Source of the DNA: Persicaria tinctoria
Taxonomy: Eukaryota > Streptophyta > Magnoliopsida > Caryophyllales > Polygonaceae
Direction of reading: 5' to 3'
Length of the DNA stretch: 64,000 nt
NCBI GenBank assembly: GCA_037127255.1
Contig: JBANSL010000001.1
Coordinates: 30,250,501-30,314,500 of the forward strand
In this document: piece after piece, positions 20,531 through 31,000 of the stretch
How the letters are laid out: the number at the start of each line of letters is the position of its first letter
How positions within the stretch are numbered: position 1 is the stretch's first letter
The notes under the pieces: generated by a model
Told to the model about the DNA's origin: nothing
What the model saw: only the letters and a program-made list of their open reading frames with translations
Databases searched by the model: none
Position numbers and translations under genes: made by a program

Positions 20531-21950
20531 TACTCAAAATCAACCAACTTCTGGTGAGTCTTCAGGTGAGATTTTTCGTACGGATTCCGGTAAGGATTTC
20601 TTCTTTACCCCCCATACTAGTCCTATACGTGATATATATGCTATAAGAGGATCAAAGGTACCCTGGTATGCGGATTTTGCTAACTATCTTGTAGGAAAAG
20701 AGATTCCGTCAGGACTATCCTCACAGGAAAAGAAGAAGTTCCTCCACGACGTCAAGCAATACTATTGGGATGACCCTTACTTGTTCAAGCAAGGAAAGGA
20801 CCATATCTTCAGACGTTGTATCCTAGAGGAGGAAGTAGAAAGTGTCATTCGCCATTGCCATACTCTTCCTACAGGCGGACATGCAAAAGGCTTCAAAACT
20901 GCATCTACGGTACTACAATGTGGTTTTTATTGGCCTAATCTTTTCAGGGATGAGCAGGCTTATATCACTTCTTGTGATGAGTGCCAACGAGCGAGCAACA
21001 TTACTTGGAAGAATGATACATCACTCACAGGGATTTTGGAGGTTGAGCTATTTGATGTCTAGGAAATTGACTTTATGGGACCATTCCCTGCTTCAAGACC
21101 TTTCAAATACATCCTTGTGGCGGTCGACTATGTCTCTAAATGGGTTGAGGCTGTTGCAACTAGGACCAACGACGCGAAGGTAGTTTCAAAGTGTGTTAAA
21201 ACTAACATATTTCCTCGTTTTGGTGTACCTAGAGTTCTTATTTCAGACGGTGGCTCGCATTTCATCGAGAGAGGATTTGAGGCTCTTTTGGCTAAGTATG
21301 GGGTAACTCACAGGGTGGCAACACCTTATCATCCTCAAACTAGTGGTCAAGTGGAGGTCTCTAATCGTCAGATCAAAGCCATCTTGGAAAAGAGAGTCTC
21401 ACGCTCAAGGAAGGATTGTTCATCTAAGGTTGATGATGCGCTATGGGCTTATAGGACGGCTTATAAAACACCGCTGCGAACAACTCCTAACAACTTGGTT
21501 TATGGCAAGTCTTGTCATTTGCCTGTCGAATTGGAGCATAAGGCAATGTGGGCCCTCAAGGAGCTCAACATGGATCTCGATGAGGTAGGTAAGAAACGCT
21601 TTATTGATTTACAGGAGTTAGAGGAGCTAAGGCTGAAGGCCTATGAGAATGCCGAAATCTACAAGGAGCGCACCAAGAGATGGCACGATAAGAAATTCAT
21701 GCCAAAGACATATGAGGTAGGTGACAAAGTGCTTTTATATAATTATAGATTGCGTCTGTTCCCAGTGAAGCTCAGGACAAGATGGAGTGGACCTTTCGTG
21801 GTTCACCACATATACCCTCATGGAGTAGTAGAGTTACTTGGCACTGATGGAACGACCTTTAAGGTAAATGGGCACAGGGTCAAGAAATACTATGACAAAG
21901 AAGACCCGAAAGAGGAGATTCGCGCCACCCTGGCGTTTGTCAAAGCCTAA
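20531..21950 (+). pseudogene. Integrase of element B
   Basis: The N-terminal HHCC zinc finger is visible (HCHTLPTGGHAKG near 20853, then CDECQ near 20974). A stop at 21060-21062 then interrupts the frame. The catalytic core has the first Asp in DFMGPF (21067), the second in DGGSHF (21247) and Glu in [11 protein letters not shown] (about 21346), the complete DDE set. The C-terminal barrel [12 protein letters not shown]...[11 protein letters not shown] runs near 21712-21830. The frame ends at TAA 21948-21950 with no chromodomain. Integrase inserts the DNA copy into the genome. The single stop makes this copy inactive as read. Confidence 0.9.
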
Positions 21951-24887
21951 AACAGGGAAGTAGGTCAAGCTAACAACTTAAACCTTAGCGCTTACGGGAG
22001 GCAACCCGCTTTTCTTACTCCTTTTTCTTTTTTATTCTTATTTTATTTTCTTGAAATTCGTGCATAATCTCTTCTCATTGTTAAATTCAGGCATTCAAGG
22101 TCTACTCGATATCAACCAAACTTGGTCGACATCGACCAAAATTCAAAGGTGGTGCACACTATGTCGAGTTCTTCTAGTCGAGACCGGGAGAAGGATTCTT
22201 TTTCCTCGATGTCGAGCAGTGTCCTCGACATCGACTAAGCTCCACAGGTAAGGGAAGGTTCCTCCACATCGAGCAATTTGCTCGATGTTGACCAAGGCAT
22301 CAGGTAAGTTTTTTTTTTTCGTTTCTTTTAAAAGAAAAATTAAAAAAAATATATAAATAACTTACAGCTTTTCGGTTTTCTTTTTCTTTTTCTTTCTTTC
22401 CTTTCTTTAAAAATAACCTGATGGAAGCCTCTCTCCCCTCCCGTTTTCCCCGACCTCGAGAACCTAAGCCGACACAGCCCCCATCTTCTTCCTCCGGCCA
22501 CCAAGCCGAGTTCCGGCCACCCCAAGCCCATCACGCCACACCGCCGCCACCGCCGAAGCCGAGCCTTCCCTCCCTACGTTCTTGCCGACTTCACCATTGT
22601 TACCCAGAAGCTCCGCCGACCACCTCACCTCTCTAGATCCGGCTACCTTGCCCCGAATCCAGCCTCCTCGAGCCCGGATTTACCCACCCCGAGCACCCAC
22701 AGCCCCTACCGATCCCAGTTTCCTTCTCCCGCGCTTCTGACAGTTCAAAACCCACCACCACTGTTGGTTTCTTGAACAAAACCGAGACTGCCACCCTTAA
22801 TTTTCTCTATTTACAAATTTCTTCCCTGTTTCAACTCAAAGGTATGATTTCTCCATCTCTTCTCTCTAAATTTTAGATTATCTATTTATATTTGAAGAGA
22901 ACCTAGGTAGAGATTGGAACTTGAGTTATGTGTTGAATGTCCAGGGTTTGAAATTTGTTGGGGAAATTGATATTTAATTTCAAGGGTTGGTTAAATATGA
23001 AAATTGCTATATTTGGTGGGCTGATTTTTATTTATCTAAATGATGACATACTTAGTTCATATATATTGTCAAGGAAAATCATGAATTTTGAGATTTATTA
23101 CATGATATATTTGGAAATTTCTTGAATTTGGGGCTTTATTTAAAACTCATATATATGTTGCACTTCTTGTTTCGTTATATGAGTTGTTACCTTATTTGAT
23201 GATATGAACTTCCTTATGCTTATTTATTATTTCTAATAGGATAGTTTATGAACTAAGTATGGGGTTATTATATTCATTAGCGATTATCTTATAAGGGTTA
23301 TTTATTTTGTAGTATTATGGGTAGGACAAAATACCCGGACATGAACTATTTGGGGATAGACGATGATGAGACCCGCCAGCGAGCACTAGATATAGCGATG
23401 CCTGTAGGTATCACCAGTCGAGATGCAAGGGAGTACTCATGACCCTGGGGGATCCTCTTCACGGTAGTCTGGTAGATCTTCCCATGGAAGAGCTTCTGAT
23501 TACCAGATTGGATTCCACCGCCCCTTCAGGAGCAGCTCTGTAAGTCTTTTCCCTCCCTTTGGTTATATTTCTTTGACAGTGAGGACACTGTCGATTTTAA
23601 GTATGGGGTGGGAGTAAAGACTATGTTTAGGACTTTATTGTTTTTATGTGCTTCCAGGACTGTATTTTAAAATTTTATTGCATGGTTTGTATCGGATTAT
23701 TTAGGACATGGCACAACTATATATTTGAGTTTAGTAGCATATTATTTGAATATCGCATTTGCATGGTTAATTTCTATATTATTCAAAATATGCATTTTTA
23801 AAGAGAGTTGTAAGGACTTCACCCAAGCTTGCAAAAAGTTCAAAAAAAAGAGTCATGGAAGCCAAGGCAACACTTGACAATGCAAATGATGGATTTGTTA
23901 GAGATATTGCACAAGATTGCCTAGAAAAGGGAAGTCTCAATGACGTGCGATTTTTTATGGTAAAACCACAAAAGTGATGTAAATTGATCTTGTTTTTGAC
24001 ATTATGCACGATAAGATGACGGAGGATTTAATTTTCTATATATGCTCATTTTCACATTTCTAGCCATACCTATACCCAATTGCATCACAAAAGCCATATT
24101 ATAAGCCTCATTTGCCTATATATCATAATTGCTCCACATATGCCTTATATTGCCCATTTTTTACCTTAGACCCTATCCGGGGATTATGTTGGAAAATAGA
24201 AATCATTTTATGGAGATGTTATATGGTTGTTGTGTTATTATGTCATTATTGGGGTTTGGCAAGAAAAATTCAAAGTCTTATGGAAAATTTAATGAGTGAG
24301 AAAAAATCCGATCACCTCAGGAGATAAAGGTATATCAACCCTGCTCGCTGAGATAATAGTTCAGTGAGATGGGACACACAGGTGAGGAGTCCAAAGCACT
24401 AAGTGTCCGGGGCCATTAATGATACCCATGTTTGCGACTCGTGAGAAGGCAGTGCTGAGGTTAGAGAGGTAAAAGCATTATTTTTGAAAAAAGCATTATA
24501 AAAGGTGATGAATCTTATGAAAAAGGAATGTGGTTGAGAAAGTTTGGAAATAATGCATTTCCCTGGATTTGTCACCACATGGCCAAAAATTGCCCACCTT
24601 TAGACTTTTACCTATCTACTCCTTTTTTGAGCTTAAATAAAATCCTCTTGATTATTGTTGCTTTGTCACAAAAAATTGTTTTAGTATAAACGTCTTTTTG
24701 TGCGCAGAAATTGCTTTTCATTCACATGCATGGATTTGTAGGCACCAAGTACCTTTTCAAGGATGGCAATTGAGTATTGGGTAATATAACACAATGAGTC
24801 CATTACGTTGAGAGTCTTTGTTGGTTTTCCCTGAATGACCATCCAAGTTATTCCTCGGGGACAAGCAAGCTTAAGTATGGGGTGATT
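21951..24887 (+). other. 3-prime non-coding region of element B
   Basis: TCGA words occur at 22106-22290. A short proline-rich open frame (22421-22636) and AT-rich sequence follow. From 23570 on it resembles the matching region of element A, including CAGTGAGGACACTGT, AAGTATGGGGTGGGAG (23599-23614) and the final polypurine tract AAGTATGGGGTGATT (24873-24887). I see no envelope-like gene: no signal peptide and no convincing membrane protein. Confidence 0.65.
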
Positions 24888-26628
24888 TGATGTCCACTAA
24901 AATAGCCATGTTTTTATGCACATTTTAGCTCCTTATTCTATATACTTTGCATATTTCGGGCTAGGAATATGTTAAATTTATGTAATATATGCTTATTTGC
25001 AAGAAATAGAGGTCTACATAAGTTTTGGTTTAATATTGCAGAATTTGGAGCCATTCCGGGACAAAACCAAGAAGAGAAGACGGAATCTAAGAGTTACTCG
25101 ATTTCGAGGAGAGTTCCTCGATATCGACCAGAATTGTGAAGCAGAGCCTGGTCGAGGAGAAGCTGCTCGAGAAACTGAGAGAAGAAGTCAACTCAAGTAA
25201 CATTTTTACTCGATGTCGAGTAAACTGCTCGACATCGACCAAACCAGAAGCATTGTCCGAGTCCGAGAAGGGAAGAAGCTACTCGAGAAGACGAAGAAAA
25301 GAGAAGTCGACTACAAGTTCCTCGATGTCGACCAAATTGGTCGATATCGACAAAAAAATCTCTTGGTCGTGAGTCCGTTGGGCCTATCCGAAGTCGAGCT
25401 GGATTATTTGGGCATGAAGGAAGTCCGAATCTATCAAGTCTATCAAGATTTATCCAATGAGAGAAGATTATTCATTAATGTCAAGAGATATTTAGATATT
25501 TCCTTTTAGATTTAATGCTTTATCTTTATTTAAATTTATCTTTAGAAAGTAGATATAGATTTCTTTCCTTGATTAGCAAGGATTAGGCCCTATAAATAAA
25601 GTACATGGGGCTGATTTTCTATTCATTCAATTCTAGAGAAGTAGTTCCACATAGAGTTTAGGAGTTCAAAGGTTTTAGAGTTTTGGCATTCTACGAAAGT
25701 TTGAGTGTCGGGATTGTAAAGACTTTGAATATAGTTTATGAAAGTTATTTCTTTTCAATCAATGTCTGCGATTGCGATGAGGCGCGAGTAGTCCACCTAC
25801 TTCTAAGGTTGGGGTGAGCCCAATGAGAGCCATGTTGGTGGATTAGCAATTGCAAAAGGAGGTATTTTATCGTTATCTTATTCTATTCCATGTGCTTCAT
25901 CATTGATTGAGAAATTGAAGAACTCATGTTGTGAAACTTGGATAGTAATTAGGATTTTTATTCGGAAGATTATATATTCTAATTATGAAAAGGAATAGAT
26001 GCAGTTATGGTTATTTATCGCGAGATCTATATTCCTACTTGTCGGATTAGGTGAAAGCCTTCTCCTTTATCGATAAAGTCACCGCCTTTTATGATTTATA
26101 ATCCGCTTTCATGGTAATCGTTGTTGCAAACCCCAATCTTGGAAGTTCTCTTTTATCCATCGGTTTAGATTCGAAGTTTTGCATTCGTTTTACTTTCTCT
26201 CACTACTCGATTTCGACCAAACTGGTCGACATCGACTTCTCACATCCGATCAAGCAAGATCGCCGTAGCTTTTGTTTCTGCAAGCAACTCGATCTCGAAC
26301 AGAACTCCTCGACTTTGACAAAGTTACTTGATATCGAGTAATTTGCTCGAAATCGACCAAGTCAGTAGCTGCCGCTTACTCAGTTTCGACTTGCCTGACC
26401 TTCTGTCGACTAACCCTAGTCGAGGTTGAGCAATCTGAAGTCAACTTCTGCCCGTGAGATTCCTCCGTTGCCTAGGATCCGCTGACCAGTTCCTCGAGGA
26501 CCGAACCTGACTTCCTTTTGCTACATCGGGATTCGGGAGGGAGTCTTGAACATTATTTGCTGGGATCCAAATCGGTTTGCTTTACTTTACTTATATTTTA
26601 TTGCACTCTCGATTTCCTCCTTACGATA
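24888..26628 (+). repeat. 3-prime LTR of element B (about 1741 bp)
   Basis: It starts TGATGTCCACT after the polypurine tract and ends CTTACGATA, where the other copy has CTTACGACA. TATAAATA lies at 25591. Exact TCGA words before it start at 25098 (TT), 25118 (TA), 25210 (TG), 25229 (CA), 25322 (TG) and 25341 (TA). After it they start at 26207 (TT), 26226 (CA), 26289 (TC) and 26347 (AA). Copia sequence begins directly after the LTR. Confidence 0.85.
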
Positions 26629-26633
26629 AACAG

Positions 26634-27256
26634 TCATTTCTCCCCCTGCGACAATGCTTCCTGATTCAGCATGTCAAGTTCTAATCTAATAAAATTAAAC
26701 CTATCCACAGGTAAAGGTCTAGTAAAGATATAAGCAAGTTGTAGTTCAGTAGAAACAAAAGATGTGGATACATCACCTTTCTCCACATGATCTTGAATGA
26801 AGTGATGTCTCACATCAATATGCTTAGTTGTTGAGTGATGCACGTGATATTTTGTTATAGAAATAGCGTTAGTATTAGCAAATTTAATGGGTATATCTTT
26901 TAGGTCAAAACCAAGATCACGAAGTTGTTGAGCTATCCACAATACTTGTGAACAACAGGCTCCAGAAGCTATGTACTCTGCTTCTGTTGTGGAAAGGGAG
27001 ACATAGTTTTGTTTCTTCGAATTCCAACTGATTAGGGAAGACCCTAAGAATTGACAACAACCTGGAGTGCTTTTTCTATCGACCTTATAGCCTACAAAAT
27101 CTGCATCTGAATAGCCAATAGGATGAAAGTTGTTTTGCCTAGGATACCAAAGACCTAGATCCTTAGTACCTTTCAAATATCTAAAAATCCTTTTGACAAC
27201 AATCAAGTGTGACTCTTTTGGATCGGCTTGAAATCTAGCACACATGCATACACTAA
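26634..27256 (-). pseudogene. Copia RNase H domain (C-terminal pol fragment)
   Basis: On the minus strand the segment reads RFQADPKESHLIVVKRIFRY, LGLWYP, then the RNase H core GYSDADFVGYKVDRKSTPG, SWNSKKQNYVSLSTTEAEYI, and the end DVRHHFIQDHV...YIFTRPLP. These are the hallmarks of copia RNase H. The first residues connect to the RT segment at 27633 across the MITE. A stop codon closes the frame near 26634. A G-rich purine run (26636-26646, minus) follows as the probable polypurine tract. It is part of a dead element. Confidence 0.9.
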
Positions 27257-27629
27257 GGGGTTGTTTGGTATCGATATCTAGATATCAAGATATCGATATC
27301 GGGTGATATCTTGATATCAAGATATTGGTATCGGTATCAAGATATCGATATCGGGCGATATCGATATCAAGTGATACCTCCCAAAAAATGAGTATATCAA
27401 AATATGCCAAATTTGATATCTAGATATCAGCTGATATCGATATCTGACCATTACCAAACACAGATATCAGATATCACTTGATATCAAGTGATATATTATG
27501 CATACCAAACACTAGATATCGATATCAGTTAAAGTGATATCGATATCTAGCCCTACCAAACACTAGATATCAGATATCGGGGGCTGATATCCGATATCTG
27601 ATATCTAGATATCAATACCAAACGACCCC
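27257..27629. mobile_element. PIF/Harbinger (Tourist-like) MITE packed with GATATC words
   Basis: Terminal inverted repeats start GGGGTTGTTTGGTAT on the left and GGGGTCGTTTGGTAT on the right (complement), continuing into GATATCTAGATATC. They are flanked by TAA on both sides (27254-27256 and 27630-27632), the target preference of PIF/Harbinger. The 373-base body is mostly GATATC, ATCGATAT and CTAGATATC words and can fold almost end to end. It splits the copia RT/RNase H frame. It has no coding capacity. Confidence 0.85.
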
Positions 27630-27632
27630 TAA

Positions 27633-28021
27633 ACATATATGTCAGGTCTACTCGTAGTAAGATAGAGCAAAGATCCAATCATACCTCTATACTCTTTTTT
27701 ATTAACTCTCTTACCGTTTTTTCTTGATCTAAGGAGAGAAGGGAGCTCATATGAGTTTGCTACCTTGGATTGATACATGTTGTACTTCTTGATCAAGTCC
27801 TTGGTGTACTTACTTTGATTGAGAAAGATCCCTTTCTTTGTTTGGTTGACTTGTAATCCGTGAAAGAAATTCAATTCTCCCATTAAGCTCATTTCGAATT
27901 CCCTGCACATAATGTTTGAAAATTCCTTGCAAAGGGAATCATTAGTAGCACCGAGTAGTATATCATCAATATATATTTTAACTACCAATAAATCATTTCC
28001 TCTGGTTTTTACAAACAAAGT
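27633..28021 (-). pseudogene. Copia RT palm segment
   Basis: On the minus strand the fragment begins FVKTRGNDLLVVK and has the catalytic YIDDILLGATN, then EFEMSLMGELNFFHGLQVNQ, SKYTKDLIKKYNM and GSLLYLTTSRPDI. This is the second half of copia RT. It joins upstream to 34103-34307 across the solo-LTR insertion, with AAAGT duplicated at the join, and downstream to RNase H across the MITE. The catalytic pair of aspartates is intact. Confidence 0.9.
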
Positions 28022-31000
28022 TGTAAAGGCCCGGATTTTTTAATCATAACTTTTGAAAAAAATGAATTTAAATCGGATATTATAAGGGAAACTTGTCCTC
28101 AATTTAATAAATAGAACTCGAAACTCTTAAAGTGGATTCCGGCCAAAATTTGAAATTATGCAAAATAGATTTTATTTCGCTTTCATATGACGAGAATTGG
28201 AAAATAATGTTCGAATTTCATTATTAAATTTGGATTGAAAAATTTAAAATTTAGTTTGATCGAGTCAGGATAAGGTCGAGAGAGCAGGTTCCATGATTTA
28301 TTTATCGGCTACTTTGAAATTCAATTAGGGACCACATGAGTTGTCTCTTATCCTTGCTTTCTTTGACCTCTCAATAGCTCTGCCCACGCCCTCCAGTCAC
28401 TATCCATTTTGAGATAGCATCTCTCATGTCATCCTCTTCCCTCTACCTCTCTGCTTCCCTGTTTTTGGTAAAACCTCAAAACACTCACCACGCCAAGCTT
28501 CAGAACCCTGCAATTTGATTCTTTTGGATTTCAAACAAAACACAAACCATCCTCCTTCTCTTGTCTGATTCATAAATTGCAACTCCCCTCTACAACTCTC
28601 CCCTCCTTTTATTTTGAAAAGCCCGAAAACCCACAACAAACACACACCATCTGTAAAGACTCGGATTTTCAAATCCTAATTTTTTCGGAAAAAGGAAATT
28701 AAAAATGAATTTAAATCGAATTAAAAGCCCATTTAGCGGATTCCGACCGTAATATAAAATTTGACGAACGATTTCCGTCCTTTTACCTCAAAAATTGAAA
28801 ATAATTATCAGATGACGATATCCTTTTTTATTTTATAAATCTAATTGATCGAGAAAGCGAGAGTCCGAAACTAACATTCGAGAACTAAATTTGGGATTCA
28901 AAATTCGCGTATTCGGGATTTATTTTCGGGTATTTGCTTAACCACTTCCACACACTACGTTACCTGCCTTCTTCCCCTACCATACCCACCCCTCTCCTAT
29001 ATTGATGCAACACACAGACGTCTCATTCACCATCCCTCCCAATCACTGTCATTCTCCATCACCCTCTTCTGCTCACCATTTCCCGCTCCCTCATTCATCT
29101 TCCCGTGCTCACCGTCAACACCATCATCGTTGCTCTTCATCACCACTACCCATCGACACCAGCAGCACCACCTCCACATCGCGAGGCTGACGTTCGACGA
29201 AGCCAACAATCGGCCGAGAGCTCACAGTGCCACCACCGGAGCTCTTCCTTCCCCTATTTTGCCGCAAGAAGAAAACCAAACCCACCTCTTCCTCCTTCGT
29301 TCTTCTTCCACCCAGGGACCATCGGAGCCACTAGAGAGCCACCGAAGCACCACCTGCCTTGTTGAGCGCGAGTAAGGTTCCGGTAAGCCGTTCTCCTCCG
29401 TTTCTGATCGAAACCATCCTCAAGCTCTATCATCGTACTCATTCCCGTCCAACGCAGATCCGAAGAGCCATCGCGAGCCTCCGATGAGACCCAAACCTCC
29501 GATCGAGAGCTCCGAAGTCGCGACCTTCCTCGGTGAGTTCCGCCTTTTCCTTCCCTTGTTTCTAATCGATTTCTAATTGGAACCGGGTTATGGGCGAGTG
29601 TGGGCGAGCTGAGTGTGGGAGGCTGAGTGCTCGAGCAATCGGGTACGAAGTCGAGCAGCGACAAGCGCGAGCACGAGAGACGAAGCCGGCGGGAGCTGAG
29701 CCATGGCGCGGCCGCGGGCGGAGTCCATTTTGAATCCATGAAGAAGACGGCCATCTTGGCACTTGTGGGCCCCTTCTCACTAACTTATATATCTATTTAC
29801 TCGTTATAACCGGGTTGGGATTAATTAGCGGGTTTGGTTCGGTTCGGTTCGGGTTATCCGTTCATTATTTAACCAGTTAACCGTAATTAAAATATATTAT
29901 AATAGTATTTGAGATTTAAAAGACAAATTATTATATTTTGGGAGAATTATAAGGGTTGATTTATTAAATAAAAATGATCGAGATTTTAGGGGATTTGGAA
30001 ATAATTTATAAAAGTGTTAAATAAATGGTATTTAAAATATCATGTAATACTATTTGAGATTTAAAATATATTATTGGGACTTAAAGATTTATAAAGAATT
30101 TGGAAAAGAATTTCAAGGTTGGAAAGTAATCTAATAAATAAATTTAAAAAGGAATTTGGCGAGTATTTTCAAGGGTCGGAATACTTAACTATTTAACTAG
30201 GATTTGAAACGGTTTTGAAACTAACTTGGGAATAAGACTTATTCGATGACTAACTAGCATGATAATATGATCGTTTGACTAACAGTATGATATGTACGAC
30301 TAATAGCATGACTTGTGGTGAATTATTATATGAGATTAAATATTGGATAATTATGACGATCTAATAGGATTTTATATCACACAAATTATGTCTGATGATT
30401 TTGATGAACCGTTGACGTATATGCGGAAATGATGTATATGAACATGCGGAATTGGTTGAAGGATTTATGGAGAAAGATGTGGTCTTGAGGAGCGGATGAT
30501 GCGAGGAAATGACTTTCATAATATGTTACTTGTTCTATTCATTGAGGTGTGCTTGAGTGTTTAATAGTTGGATGTAGACTTATGTATATTCCATTATGTA
30601 CTAGGTGATACTCTGTGATTGTGAATACTGTGGGCTGGATTCTCCTGTTGCCGATCTGCTAGCCAGGTAAGTCCTTCGAGGCTTACTTAGTAACCAGTAC
30701 CTCCTGCCTGATGTGTCATATAGTATGTAGGTGTTGCATATGCATAAAAGCATGTCATGTAGTATCATGCTTAGGAATTGCACTTACGAATGAGCATTCT
30801 TATTCTCTATGTGTTTGAATACAGAACGGCTGTTATCTGTGAGTCCTAGAATCCTTGATAGGGTCATAGGACAGCCTAGCTCCATCGGGTTCGTCCTGAG
30901 TCATTCGGGTCGTTGGAACACCTTTACTATTATCAGCATTATTATTTTCTTTTCGCAAGATCCACGATATGATGATGAGATAAAATATGATGATGAGATT

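Larger units (their letters stand above)
14586..26628 (+). mobile_element. Element B: decayed Athila-like LTR retrotransposon with gag-pol
   Basis: The order is truncated 5-prime LTR (14586-15889), primer site, gag, protease, RT, RNase H, integrase, a long 3-prime non-coding region, polypurine tract, and complete 3-prime LTR (24888-26628). The domain order and lack of a chromodomain fit the Athila/Tat group. Gag and pol carry several in-frame stops and the protease has an internal deletion, so it is dead. The left 440 or so bases of the 5-prime LTR are missing, and no target-site duplication can be read. Confidence 0.9.

Noticed and set aside
22421..22636. Envelope-like gene in the 3-prime part of element B
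   Set aside because: It is a 71-residue proline-rich frame without signal peptide or membrane segment, and it is not conserved in element A.
29002..29760. Histidine-, serine- and proline-rich open frames within the inner solo LTR (similar frames at 31532-31980)
   Set aside because: They occur on both strands in C-rich LTR sequence, are not colinear between the two LTR copies, and match no domain I recognise.
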